Assembly (NCBI RefSeq): GCF_004123845.1
Contig: NZ_NBDP01000036.1
Location: 151,543 to 215,542 of the forward strand
Origin: Allobosea sp. Tri-44
Lineage (GTDB): Bacteria; Pseudomonadota; Alphaproteobacteria; Rhizobiales; Beijerinckiaceae
Direction of reading: 5' to 3'
Length of the DNA: 64,000 nt
Part shown: positions 49,754 through 58,929 of the stretch, piece after piece
How positions within the stretch are numbered: the first letter of the stretch is position 1
How the letters are laid out: each line of letters begins with the position of its first letter
Program-made: the position numbers and the translations under genes
Notes under the pieces: model-generated
What the model was told of the DNA's origin: nothing
Databases searched by the model: none
Seen by the model: the letters and a program-made list of their open reading frames with translations, nothing else

Positions 49754-50149
49754 ATGCGCCGCGAGATCATCGAAGTTCCCGTCATCTCCGAGGCGATCCG
49801 CCGGCTCGGCGCGCCGACCTCGGCACTGGCCCGCGTCGGCGACCTGCTCTTCACCTGCGGCATGCCGCCGATCGACACCGTGACCGGCGAGGTCGTCAGT
49901 GGCGATATCGAGACACAGACGCGCGCCGCGATGGAGGCACTTGCCGTCACCTTGCGCCATGGCGGTTCCTCGCTCGATGCGGTCGTCAAGGCGACGATCT
50001 TCGTCACCGATCCCGCGCTGATGGCCGGCGTCAACGCGGTCTACCGGACCTATTTCAGCGATGGCTTCCCGGCCCGGACCAGCGCCGCGATCCGGCCCTG
50101 GCCGCTGCCCTTCGACATCGAGATCGAATGCGTCGCCGCGATCGGCTGA
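49754..50149 (+). CDS. RidA family enamine/imine deaminase-like protein
   Basis: A 131-residue RidA/YjgF-fold protein. LFTCGMPPIDTVTGEVVSG, QTRAAMEALAVTLRHGGSSLDAVVKATIFVTD (in outline) and the C-terminal region with RTSAAIRPWPLPFDIEIECVA. RidA proteins hydrolyse reactive enamines; here the usual catalytic Arg near the C-terminus is matched by ARTSAAIRPW. ATG 49754 is preferred to GTG 49742. The location after tetR suggests it clears a reactive intermediate of the neighbouring operon. Confidence 0.88.
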   Translation: MRREIIEVPVISEAIRRLGAPTSALARVGDLLFTCGMPPIDTVTGEVVSGDIETQTRAAMEALAVTLRHGGSSLDAVVKATIFVTDPALMAGVNAVYRTYFSDGFPARTSAAIRPWPLPFDIEIECVAAIG

Positions 50150-50168
50150 CGTTCACACTGGGTGGAAC

Positions 50169-50311
50169 CGTCTTTCCGGGGCAGCCCGAAGGGCTGCGCC
50201 CGGAATCCATGAACACGAAGCCATGAGGATGGGCGCGGCGATGGCGCGCAATCCTGCTCCGCCGGTGTTCATGGGTTCCGGGCCCTTCGCTGCGCGATGT
50301 CCCGGAAAGAC
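50169..50311. repeat. Palindromic intergenic repeat (same family as 44723-44870)
   Basis: Left arm CGTCTTTCCGGGGCAGCC with CGGAATCCATGAACAC; right arm GTTCATGGGTTCCGGGCCC with GTCCCGGAAAGAC. Same sequence family as the copy at 44.7 kb. Confidence 0.82.
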
Positions 50312-50317
50312 AGCGTG

Positions 50318-51562
50318 CTAACGGTCCGCCCGCGCCACCACCGTGTGAAGCAGCACGTTGAGGCCAGGCTCGAGATCATCCGGCGTGCAGAGCTCCTGAT
50401 TGTTGTGGGTGATGCCGCCCTTGCAGGGCGCGAAGATCATCGTCGTCGGCGCATGTCGGGCGACGAAATAGGCATCGTGCCCGGCCTGGCTGAGGATGTC
50501 GCGCGTGCGGTAGCCGAGACCGAGCGAGGTCGAGCGGACCTGCTCGATCAGTTCCTCGGCGAAGACCTTGCCGCCCCAGTTCCAGACGTCGAGAATCTCG
50601 GCCGTGCAATCGGCCCGCGCCGCCGCCTCATGCACGGCGCGGCGCACGCGCTCGGCCATCACCGCAGCAGTTTCTGGGTCGGCATGACGGACATCGCAGG
50701 TCGCCTGCGCCCAGTCGGAGAGGATGCCCGGCTTGTTCGGCCAGGCCACCAGCCGCGAGGCTGTCGCCTTGCCGCCGCTGCCGGCATGCTCCCAACCGAG
50801 ATCGTCGACCGCGACCAGCAGGCGCGCCCCGGCGATCAGCGCGTTCCTGCGCCGCTCCATCGGCCACGGGCCGGTATGGGCGGTTTCGCCTTTGAACTCG
50901 ACCAGCATGCCGGTGCTGGAAAAACCGCCGGTGACGACGCCGACCTGCATGCCCTCGCGGTCGAGGATCGGCCCCTGCTCGATATGGAACTCGACATACG
51001 CATCGAACGGATGCGGCGCCGGCTCCATCTCGCCACGATAGCCGATCCGATCGAGCTCCTCGCCGATCGTCCTGCCGTCATCGTCGCGCCGGCCCAGCGC
51101 CCAGTCGAGCGTATAGGCGCCGGCGAAGCAGCCCGAGCCGACCATGGGCGGCGAGAAGCGCCCGCCCTCCTCATTGGTCCAGTTGACGACCTCGATCGGC
51201 CGTTTCGTGCGGTGGCCGAGTTGGTCGAGCGTACGGCAGACCTCCAGCCCGCCGAGCACGCCGGCGATGCCGTCGAAGCGCCCGCCATTCACCTGCGTGT
51301 CGAGATGGCTGCCCATCACCACCGGCGGCAGGCTGTCGTCCTGCCCCGCCCGGCGCGCGAAGATGTTGCCGATGCCGTCGATGCGTACGCTCAGGCCCGC
51401 CTGCCGGCACCAGGCGATGAAGACATCGCGCACCTCCCGGTCGGCATCGCCGAGTGCCAGCCGCGACAGACCGCCCGGCCGGCCAGTGCCGATCTCGCCG
51501 GAGCGTTCGATCGTCGTCCAGAAGCGCCCGATATCGATGCGCGCGGTTGCTGGCAGGCCCAT
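50318..51562 (-). CDS. Zn-dependent amidohydrolase (N-carbamoyl-L-amino acid hydrolase / allantoate amidohydrolase family)
   Basis: A 414-residue M20-type dimetal hydrolase. Ligands are visible in order: His in MGSHLDTQVNGGRFDG, Asp in the same motif, Glu-Glu in WTNEEGGRFSPPM, His in EFHIEQGPILD and His near the end in SQAGHDAYFVA. The LSRLALGDADREVRD and VGVVTGGFSSTG parts match the hydantoinase/carbamoylase (HyuC/AllC) family. It cleaves a carbamoyl or ureido amide. ATG 51562 has AGGGGA 6 bases upstream; a much longer in-frame reading is not conserved. Neighbouring ureide genes are absent. Confidence 0.92.
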   Translation of the reverse strand: MGLPATARIDIGRFWTTIERSGEIGTGRPGGLSRLALGDADREVRDVFIAWCRQAGLSVRIDGIGNIFARRAGQDDSLPPVVMGSHLDTQVNGGRFDGIAGVLGGLEVCRTLDQLGHRTKRPIEVVNWTNEEGGRFSPPMVGSGCFAGAYTLDWALGRRDDDGRTIGEELDRIGYRGEMEPAPHPFDAYVEFHIEQGPILDREGMQVGVVTGGFSSTGMLVEFKGETAHTGPWPMERRRNALIAGARLLVAVDDLGWEHAGSGGKATASRLVAWPNKPGILSDWAQATCDVRHADPETAAVMAERVRRAVHEAAARADCTAEILDVWNWGGKVFAEELIEQVRSTSLGLGYRTRDILSQAGHDAYFVARHAPTTMIFAPCKGGITHNNQELCTPDDLEPGLNVLLHTVVARADR

Positions 51563-51956
51563 GAATGTCCCCTGATCCCAAGCGCTGAGGGCGCCGCTTC
51601 GAGAGCCACAATCGAGGCGGCGGCCCGCTCCTGGCAAATCGATATTGGTGATGGGTTTCTCCGGTCCGGGTGGAACGGATGGGCACACGCTCCGGTATGC
51701 CATCGGCGCAGAAGGCGCTTGACAGGTGCGCATGCGAAGTGGAATGATTATTCTATTGAATATCAAAAACGGTTTTTTTGTTTCGTTTTGAATGAAGCGC
51801 AGAGTTGGCGGCCGCGCTCGAAGTGCGTCCTCCCTTCTTCGCCATCCAGGCAGTCCGCGACGCTTCGCGGCCCGCCAAGTCGCCCGAAAACCGGCCGATC
51901 GAACCTGATCGGACCGACAACGAAAAGCGGGGAACATCCCCGCAAGGGAGGATGAG
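51563..51956. promoter_or_regulatory. Divergent promoter region with an AT-rich core
   Basis: No gene is supportable in this 394-base gap. Around 51740-51800 it is AT-rich (GATTATTCTATTGAATATC, then GGTTTTTTTGTTTCG), unlike flanking sequence, as expected for promoters of the hydrolase (left) and the ABC importer (right). No operator was identified. Confidence 0.45.
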
Positions 51957-52892
51957 ATGAAGCGGTTTCTCGCAGGAATGATTGCTGTCGCCGCCATCGC
52001 GGTCGCCGGTGCGACGCCGAGCGTCGCCCAAAGCACCAGGATCATCGTCGTCAGCCATGGCCAGGCCGCGGACCCGTTCTGGTCGGTGGTCAAGAACGGC
52101 GTCGCCAAGGCGGCGGCCGATCTGAAGGTCTCCGTGGATTATCGTGCGCCTGAGACCTTCGACATGGTGGCGATGAGCCAGTTGATCGACGCCGCGGTGA
52201 ACCAGAAGCCGGCCGGTCTCATCGTCTCGATCCCCGACGCCTCGGCGCTCGGCCCCTCCATCCAGAAGGCCGTCGCCGCCGGTATCCCGGTGATCTCGAT
52301 GAACTCCGGCTCCGACGTCTCGAAGAAGCTCGGCGCCCTCCTGCATGTCGGCCAGGACGAGTTCGACGCCGGCAAGGCCGCCGGCGAGAAGCTCGCCAGC
52401 ATGGGCGGCAAGGTCGGCGTCTGCGTCAACCACGAGGTCGGCAATGTCGCGCTCGACCTGCGCTGCAAGGGCTTCGCCGAAGGCTTCAAGGGCAAGGTCA
52501 CGACCCTGCCGGTCTCGAACGATCCGTCCGAGATCCGCTCCAAGGTCAAGGCGGCGCTCTCCGATGCCAGCGTCGACACGGTGATGGCGCTGAGCGCCTC
52601 GCTCGGCGGCGAGCCGACCCTGGCGGGCGTCAAGGAAGCCGGCAAGATCGCCACCGTCCGCGTCGCCACCTTCGATCTCTCCGCCAACTTCCTCAAGGCG
52701 ATCGCGGCGGGCGAGGCGGCCTTCGGCATCGACCAGCAGCAGTTCCTGCAGGGCTATCTGCCGGTCGCCTTCCTGGCGCTCAACGCCGAATACGGCCTCG
52801 TCCCCGGCGGCAATGTCCCCTCCGGCCCGAACCTCGTCACCAAGGAGAAGGCGGCCCAGGTCGTCGACCTCTCGGCCAAGGGCATCCGCTGA
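51957..52892 (+). CDS. Ribose-type sugar ABC importer binding protein
   Basis: A 311-residue periplasmic protein with signal peptide MKRFLAGMIAVAAIAVAGAT (cleavage after SVAQ or nearby) and the Peripla_BP_4 fold: IIVVSHGQAADPFWSVVKNG, QLIDAAVNQKPAGLIVSIPD and FGIDQQQFLQGYLPVAFL, the last typical of sugar-binding proteins. AAGGGAGG lies 5-6 bases upstream of the ATG. Carbohydrate or polyol ligand is inferred from family and from the Gfo/Idh/MocA gene downstream. A GC-rich hairpin follows the stop. Confidence 0.92.
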   Translation: MKRFLAGMIAVAAIAVAGATPSVAQSTRIIVVSHGQAADPFWSVVKNGVAKAAADLKVSVDYRAPETFDMVAMSQLIDAAVNQKPAGLIVSIPDASALGPSIQKAVAAGIPVISMNSGSDVSKKLGALLHVGQDEFDAGKAAGEKLASMGGKVGVCVNHEVGNVALDLRCKGFAEGFKGKVTTLPVSNDPSEIRSKVKAALSDASVDTVMALSASLGGEPTLAGVKEAGKIATVRVATFDLSANFLKAIAAGEAAFGIDQQQFLQGYLPVAFLALNAEYGLVPGGNVPSGPNLVTKEKAAQVVDLSAKGIR

Positions 52893-52899
52893 GTGAGCC

Positions 52900-52924
52900 G
52901 CAGCGGCGCGCCCCGCGCCGCTGC
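52900..52924 (+). other. mRNA hairpin between binding-protein and permease genes
   Basis: Perfect 11-bp arms (GCAGCGGCGCG / CGCGCCGCTGC) with a 3-base CCC loop and no T tract, just after the binding-protein stop. Such hairpins commonly protect the binding-protein mRNA and lower permease expression; that role is inferred here. Confidence 0.7.
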
Positions 52925-52962
52925 GCTCCTCCCGGACGGTTCAGAAGCTCAGGAGGCGCGCC

Positions 52963-54111
52963 ATGACGACATCGACCGCCGATCTCGCCGCGGGCCCGTC
53001 CCGTTCCGCTGACCCGGCCGCAGAAGCTCGTGACGAACGGCTGCGCCGCGTCTCGCTGATCGCCCGGCTGATGCGCCGGCCCGAGCTCGGGGCCGTTGCC
53101 GGCCTTGTCCTGGTGACCGCCTTCTTCGGCCTCACCGCCAACCCGGCGATGTTCACCCTCGCCGGGGTCATGACAGTGCTCTCGCCGGCATCGCAGCTCG
53201 GCATCCTCGCCATCGCGGCGGCGCTCTTGATGATCGGCGGCGAGTTCGACCTCTCGATCGGCTCGATGATCGCCTTCGCCGGCCTGGTCTTCGGCGCGCT
53301 GATCGTCGTCGGCGACCTGCCGCTGCTGGCGGCGATTGTCGCGACCTTCGTCTTCGCCGGGCTGATGGGTGCGGTGAACGGCCAGATCGTTATCCGCACG
53401 CGCCTGCCTTCCTTCATCGTCACCCTCGCCTTTCTCTTCATCCTGCGCGGGCTCTCGCTGGTCGGGCTGAAATGGGCGACGGGCGGCTCGACGCAGTTGC
53501 GCGGGATCGGCGACAAGGCGGGACCGGGCGTGGTGCGCGAGCTCTTCTCCGGCCAGGCACTGGAGGGGCTGTTTGCCTGGTTGGCGCAGGCCAATCTGAT
53601 CGCCAAGTTCCCGAACGGCACGCCGACCGTGACCGGCGTTCCCGTCGGGGTCCTCTGGTTCCTCGCCATCGCCGCGCTCGCGACCTATGTCCTGCTGCGC
53701 ACCCGCTTCGGTAACTGGATCTTCGCCGCCGGCGGCGATCCCAATGCCGCCCGCAATTCCGGGGTACCGGTAAACATGGTCAAGACGACCCTGTTCGTGC
53801 TGACCGCCTGCGCCGCGACTCTCGTCGCCATCCTGACCGTGCTCGATGCCGGCTCGACCGATGCCCGCCGCGGCTTCCAGAAGGAGTTCGAGGCGATCAT
53901 CGCCGCGGTGATCGGCGGCTGCCTCCTGACCGGCGGCTATGGCTCGGCGGTCGGCGCCTTCTTCGGCGCGATCATCTTCGGCATGGTCTCGATCGGCCTG
54001 ACCTACACCAGCTTCGACAGCGACTGGTTCCAGGTCTTCCTCGGCGGGATGCTGCTGCTCGCCGTGCTGTTCAACAACTTCATCCGCCGCAAGGCGACAG
54101 GGGAGCGCTGA
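52963..54111 (+). CDS. Ribose-type sugar ABC importer permease
   Basis: A 382-residue inner-membrane permease of the RbsC family with about ten helices. ILAIAAALLMIGGEFDLSIG is the family hallmark (GGEFDLS), followed by GLMGAVNGQIVIRTRLPSFIVTL in outline and the C-terminal GGYGSAVGAFFGAIIFGM. Longer than RbsC by about 60 residues, from an N-terminal hydrophilic extension and a central insert around 165-225. ATPase gene follows after 2 bases. Confidence 0.92.
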   Translation: MTTSTADLAAGPSRSADPAAEARDERLRRVSLIARLMRRPELGAVAGLVLVTAFFGLTANPAMFTLAGVMTVLSPASQLGILAIAAALLMIGGEFDLSIGSMIAFAGLVFGALIVVGDLPLLAAIVATFVFAGLMGAVNGQIVIRTRLPSFIVTLAFLFILRGLSLVGLKWATGGSTQLRGIGDKAGPGVVRELFSGQALEGLFAWLAQANLIAKFPNGTPTVTGVPVGVLWFLAIAALATYVLLRTRFGNWIFAAGGDPNAARNSGVPVNMVKTTLFVLTACAATLVAILTVLDAGSTDARRGFQKEFEAIIAAVIGGCLLTGGYGSAVGAFFGAIIFGMVSIGLTYTSFDSDWFQVFLGGMLLLAVLFNNFIRRKATGER

Positions 54112-54113
54112 GC

Positions 54114-54908
<795 letters not shown>

Positions 54909-54935
54909 CGGTTCAAAGCCACTTAGTCCTGACGC

Positions 54936-55034
54936 TGTCATCCCGGGCGACCGTAGGGAGACCCGGGATCCATTCCGGAACGCTTCAGGAATGGATCCCG
55001 GATCGGCGCGGCTTCGCCGCTTGTCCGGGATGAC
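54936..55034. repeat. Palindromic intergenic repeat (same family as 56744-56854)
   Basis: Starts GTCATCCCGGGCGACCGTAG and ends TTGTCCGGGATGAC; inner arms GGGATCCATTCC / GGAATGGATCCC. It sits between the ATPase and the dehydrogenase genes, which might still be co-transcribed. Confidence 0.85.
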
Positions 55035-55066
55035 TCGATATTTTGTGACGAGGAAAGGATGTCTGC

Positions 55067-56179
55067 ATGCGCGCGCTCGGCGTCGGCCTGATCGGCACAG
55101 GCTATATGGGCAAGTGCCATGCGCTCGCCTGGAACGCCGTCGCTCCGGTCTTCGGCGACGTGCCGCGTCCGAAGCTCGCCGTGCTCTGCGAGGTCGACGA
55201 GGCGCTGGCGGCGCAGCGGGCCGGCGAGTTCGGTTTCACTGAGGCGACCGCCGACTGGAAGGCGCTCATCGCCCATCCCGATGTCGACGTCGTCTCGATC
55301 ACCACGCCGAACGCCTTTCATGCTGAGATGGCGATCGCGGCGCTTGAGGCCGGCAAGCATGTCTGGTGCGAGAAGCCAATGGCGACCCACCTCGGCGATG
55401 CTGAGGCCATGCTGGCGGCGGCGAAGGCGGCCGGCACCGTCGCCGCGCTCGGCTACAACTACATCCAGAACCCGGCGATCCGGCTGGCCAGGCGCCTGAT
55501 CGCAGATGGTGCGATCGGCCCGGTCAACCATGTTCGCGTCGAGATGGACGAGGATTTCATGGCCGATGCCGGTGCGTTCTTCTCCTGGAAGAGCGAGGCC
55601 GCCTCCGGTCATGGCGCGCTCGACGATTTTGGCGTGCATGCGTTTTCGCTGATCAAGGTGCTGGTCGGCGAGGTCGATTCGGTGATGGCCGACATGGCCA
55701 GGCCCTATGCGGAGCGCCCGCTCGCAGTCGGCGGCAATCGCGCGGTCGAGACGCACGATATCGCCACGCTAATATTGCGCCTCTCCTCCGGCGCCTCCGG
55801 GCTCGTCGCGCTCAACCGCTCGGCCTGGGGCCGCAAGGGCCGGATCGCCCTGCAGATCTTCGGCGCGAGGGGCACGATCGCGTATGATCAGGAGCGGATG
55901 AACGAGATCGAGCTCTACACCGCCGAGGGTGCCGGCGATCTCCAGGGCTTCCGCCGCATCCTGACCGCCCCGGCGCATGAACCTTATGGCCGCTTCATCC
56001 CGGCGCCTGGCCATGGTCTGGGCTTCAACGAGCTCAAGATCATCGAATGCCGCGAATTGCTGCGCGCCATTGCCGGCGAGCGCGCCCATCTCCTCGATTT
56101 CGAGGTCGGCCTGCGCATCGAGCGCACGGTCGATGCCGTGGCCACGAGCTTCCGTGAGGGACGCTGGACGACGATTTGA
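55067..56179 (+). CDS. Gfo/Idh/MocA family NAD(P)-dependent dehydrogenase
   Basis: A 370-residue oxidoreductase. GVGLIGTGYMGKCHALAW is the Rossmann dinucleotide loop, followed by VSITTPNAFHAEMAIAALEAGKHVWCEKPM (key: EKP with catalytic Lys near residue 104). The C-terminal domain has GALDDFGVHAFSLIKVLVG with the catalytic Asp/His pattern and LAVGGNRAVETHDI. It probably oxidises the sugar or polyol brought in by the ABC importer upstream (inositol-dehydrogenase-like). ATG 55067 follows AGGAAAGG. Confidence 0.92.
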   Translation: MRALGVGLIGTGYMGKCHALAWNAVAPVFGDVPRPKLAVLCEVDEALAAQRAGEFGFTEATADWKALIAHPDVDVVSITTPNAFHAEMAIAALEAGKHVWCEKPMATHLGDAEAMLAAAKAAGTVAALGYNYIQNPAIRLARRLIADGAIGPVNHVRVEMDEDFMADAGAFFSWKSEAASGHGALDDFGVHAFSLIKVLVGEVDSVMADMARPYAERPLAVGGNRAVETHDIATLILRLSSGASGLVALNRSAWGRKGRIALQIFGARGTIAYDQERMNEIELYTAEGAGDLQGFRRILTAPAHEPYGRFIPAPGHGLGFNELKIIECRELLRAIAGERAHLLDFEVGLRIERTVDAVATSFREGRWTTI

Positions 56180-56231
56180 ACGGCGGCCACCGCTGTGGCG
56201 TTGGACGCGCCCAAGAAAACGGTTAGGGATA

Positions 56232-56249
56232 TCGTTCGTATACGAACGA
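56232..56249. promoter_or_regulatory. MarR operator (perfect 18-bp palindrome) in front of marR
   Basis: TCGTTCGTATACGAACGA is a perfect palindrome ending 9 bases before the marR ATG. Its core GTTYGTAnnCRAAC recurs upstream of nadC (59802-59817) and of the 6-hydroxynicotinate-reductase-like gene (60261-60274). Binding by this MarR and autorepression are inferred. Confidence 0.75.
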
Positions 56250-56258
56250 GGATCAGCA

Positions 56259-56714
56259 ATGGCGCGACCAAGCAGTGCGGCCGAGGCGCCCGAGCCTGCC
56301 GACGAGAGCTATGATCTCGCCGAGCAGGTCGGCTTCATCATGCGTCAGGCGGCGCAGCGCCATGTCTCGATCTTCAACGAGATCATGGGCAGCGACCTGA
56401 CGCCGACGCAATGGGCGGTGCTGGCGCGGCTCTATCAGGATGGCGGCTCCTCGCAGAACCTGCTCGGCCGCCAGACCGCCATGGACGCCGCCACGATCAA
56501 GGGCGTGGTCGACCGGCTGCTCAAGCGCAAGCTGGTCCAGACCAAGCCCGATCCCGAGGATGGCCGCCGGCTCATCGTCGAGCTCAGCCCGGCCGGCGTC
56601 GACTACACCCGCGAATTGCTGCCCAAAGCCGAGACGGTGACGAAGGTGACGCTGGCCCCGCTCGCCACCAACCAGCGGGCGACGCTGATCGCCTTGCTGA
56701 AGCAGCTGCGCTGA
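56259..56714 (+). CDS. MarR family transcriptional regulator
   Basis: A 151-residue winged-helix dimeric regulator. EQVGFIMRQAAQRHVSIFNE starts the dimer helix, LTPTQWAVLARLYQDGG leads into the recognition part QNLLGRQTAMDAATIKGVVDRL, and the wing is KPDPEDGRRLIVELSPAG, a standard MarR signature. ATG 56259. The perfect palindrome 9 bases upstream suggests tight autoregulation. Related palindromes in front of the nadC and 6-hydroxynicotinate-reductase-like operons make it the probable regulator of both; the effector is likely an aromatic or pyridine acid, by family habit. Confidence 0.93.
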   Translation: MARPSSAAEAPEPADESYDLAEQVGFIMRQAAQRHVSIFNEIMGSDLTPTQWAVLARLYQDGGSSQNLLGRQTAMDAATIKGVVDRLLKRKLVQTKPDPEDGRRLIVELSPAGVDYTRELLPKAETVTKVTLAPLATNQRATLIALLKQLR

Positions 56715-56743
56715 GGCTCTTTAGGTCAATCCACACAAACGCT

Positions 56744-56854
56744 GGTCATCCCGGGCGACCGAAGGGAGACCCGGGATCCATTCCTGAACCTTTCCAATTG
56801 GCGTTCCGGAATGCATCCCGGCTCTGCGCCGCTTCGCGGCTTGGTCGGGATGAC
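56744..56854. repeat. Palindromic intergenic repeat (same family as 54936-55034)
   Basis: Starts GTCATCCCGGGCGACCGAAG and ends GGTCGGGATGAC, between convergent marR and the kinase/phosphorylase fusion gene. The first 40 bases are nearly identical to the copy at 54.9 kb. Confidence 0.85.
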
Positions 56855-56879
56855 TTGGGCTTGGGTTTTCGCGACGCAA

Positions 56880-58922
56880 CTAACTGATCACGTAGCAGTC
56901 GCAGCTCTCCGCCATCGCCTTCGCCTCATCGAGGTCGCTCGAGGCGCTGGCGTGGATGGCGAAGAGCGGATCGCCGACGGCAACCGTGTCGCCGATATGA
57001 CGGCGCAGGTCGATGCCGGCCGCCTTGTCGAAGGGCGCACCGGCGCGCCGCGCGATGCCCGCAACCGCCCAGCCGTCGATCTCGCTGACCGTGCCAGCCT
57101 TGGGCGAGCGCACCGTATGGACCAGCAGACCGGGCATGACCGGCGGTTCGCGCCGGCCTTGCGCATCGATGATCTGCTCGAAGGCGGCGCGTGCCGCGCC
57201 GGAGCGCAGCAGCTCCTGCGCCCGCGCGCGGCCGGCCGCGACCGAGCCCAGAGCCGGGTCCCAGCCGAGGATGCGGCTGGCGAAGAACAGCGCTTTCTCG
57301 ACGAGGTCGGCCGGTGCCTGCGGGTCGTTGTCGAGCACCCAGCTGACATCGCGGCATTCGAGCGCCGGGCCGATGCCGCGCCCGATCGGGCGGCTGCCAT
57401 CGGTCGGGAAGGCGTTGACGACGAGGCCGAGCCCGGCTCCGACCGTCTCGAACAATTGTGCGAGTTCGGCCGCCTCGGCCTCGCTCTTCAGCTTGGCGCG
57501 CGGGCCATAGGGCAAGTCGACGATGACATGAGTCGAGCCGGCCGTGAGCTTCTTCGACAGGATCGAGGCGACCGACCAGCGGTTCGAATCGATGCCGAGC
57601 GGCCGCGTGATCGCGTTCATCACGTCGTCGACGACGGAATGGTTGAGCCGCCCGTTCCAGGCGATCGAGCCGCGCGCCTTTTCCACGCAGGCGCGCAGCT
57701 CGGCTGGATTGAGCTCGACGCGGGCGAGTGCCTCCATCGCATCGGCCGTGCCCGCCGCCGAGGTGATGGCGCGCGACGAGGTCTTGGGCATCAGGAAGGC
57801 GCCATGCGCGGCGACGATCGGCACCACGATCAGCGTGATCCGGCTGCCGGGAATGCCGCCCATCGAATGCTTGTCGACGACGATCCTGTCGGGCCAGGTG
57901 ATCTTTTGCGCGAAGCGCGTGCGCACCCGCGCCAGCGCAACGACCTCCTTGTCGGAGAGCTTTTGCGTCGCTGCGACCAGGAAGGCCGCGACCTCGCCAT
58001 CAGGATAGCGCGCCTCGACGATGTCGCGGATCAGCGTGTGGTATTGCTCTTCCGAGAGCTCGCCGCCCTGGATCTTGCGGGTCAGCGCTGCCCGGCTCTC
58101 GGGCGAGGGCGTGCGCCGGAGCGTGACCTCGCTACCCTCTGGCAAACCGAGCTCGTCGAAGGCCTCGGCGGACAGGCCGATCTCGTCGCCGGCGAGCAGA
58201 GAAGGCAGGTCGATGACCTGTACGTCCGAACGGGTGCTGGCTGTGGTTCCCGAAATCTCGATCCGGCCCGGCCCGAGATAGTCGAAGCCGTTGACGATCT
58301 CGCCCTTGGCCGGGAGGTAGGCGCAATGCGCTCGGCCGGCGAAGAGCGGCAAACGGCGCAGGCGCATCGTGTTGGCGGCGGCCTCGACCGCCGCAATGAA
58401 ACGCTCGACGCCGATCTCGACGCTCTGATCGTTGCAGATCGTTGCCGCCCTAATCCCTTCCGGACGAGGCTCGACCGTGCGCGACAGGCGCTTCTCGATA
58501 GCCTCGCCGCTCTCGCGCCCGCGCCCGGCGATACGGGCGGCGAGCACTTCGGGCGGCGCGGTCACCTCGACGACGACGAAGCGCGGCAGGCTGTTGGCGA
58601 GCGCCGCGATCGTGGCGCGTGAGCCGTTGGCGATGACGTTGCGGCCGGCCTCGATCAGGCGCTTGAGCTCGGCCGGCAGACCGTAGCGCAGGCCATGGGC
58701 GCCCCAGGTGATCAGGAAGTCGCCCTTGGCCTCGCGCGCGTCGAAGGCCTCGTCCGTCGCCGCCTCATGGTCCTCGCCTGGCGAGCCGGCCGGGCGGGTG
58801 ACGACGCGCCGTGCGAAGACATAGCGGCCGGTCGGCTCCAGCAAGGTGCGGGCGCCGTCGATCAGCGAGTCCTTGCCGGCCCCGCTCGGGCCTACGATCA
58901 GGAAGAAGGTGCCGGGCCGCAT
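56880..58922 (-). CDS. Fusion of PhnN-type ribose 1,5-bisphosphokinase with AMP-phosphorylase-type NMP phosphorylase
   Basis: One 680-residue reading frame. Residues 1-183 match PhnN, which makes PRPP from ribose 1,5-bisphosphate and ATP: P-loop IVGPSGAGKDSLID (9-22), ARRVVTRPA (37-45), FLITWGAHGLRYG (69-81), VIANGSR (96-102). From about 186 to the end is a nucleoside-phosphorylase of the archaeal AMP phosphorylase type: N-domain with GDEIGLS...LGLPEGSEVTLRR, GGELSEEQ (287-294), VVDKHSMGGIPGSRITL (348-364), PKTSSRAITSAAGTADAMEAL (379-399, phosphate site) and DGSRPIGRGIGPALE. Such enzymes yield ribose 1,5-bisphosphate from NMP and phosphate, exactly the PhnN substrate. ATG 58922 is 7 bases after nadC. 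An internal ATG (58367) could also yield the phosphorylase alone. Bifunctional PRPP formation is inferred. Confidence 0.88.
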   Translation of the reverse strand: MRPGTFFLIVGPSGAGKDSLIDGARTLLEPTGRYVFARRVVTRPAGSPGEDHEAATDEAFDAREAKGDFLITWGAHGLRYGLPAELKRLIEAGRNVIANGSRATIAALANSLPRFVVVEVTAPPEVLAARIAGRGRESGEAIEKRLSRTVEPRPEGIRAATICNDQSVEIGVERFIAAVEAAANTMRLRRLPLFAGRAHCAYLPAKGEIVNGFDYLGPGRIEISGTTASTRSDVQVIDLPSLLAGDEIGLSAEAFDELGLPEGSEVTLRRTPSPESRAALTRKIQGGELSEEQYHTLIRDIVEARYPDGEVAAFLVAATQKLSDKEVVALARVRTRFAQKITWPDRIVVDKHSMGGIPGSRITLIVVPIVAAHGAFLMPKTSSRAITSAAGTADAMEALARVELNPAELRACVEKARGSIAWNGRLNHSVVDDVMNAITRPLGIDSNRWSVASILSKKLTAGSTHVIVDLPYGPRAKLKSEAEAAELAQLFETVGAGLGLVVNAFPTDGSRPIGRGIGPALECRDVSWVLDNDPQAPADLVEKALFFASRILGWDPALGSVAAGRARAQELLRSGAARAAFEQIIDAQGRREPPVMPGLLVHTVRSPKAGTVSEIDGWAVAGIARRAGAPFDKAAGIDLRRHIGDTVAVGDPLFAIHASASSDLDEAKAMAESCDCYVIS

Positions 58923-58929
58923 CGTCCGC

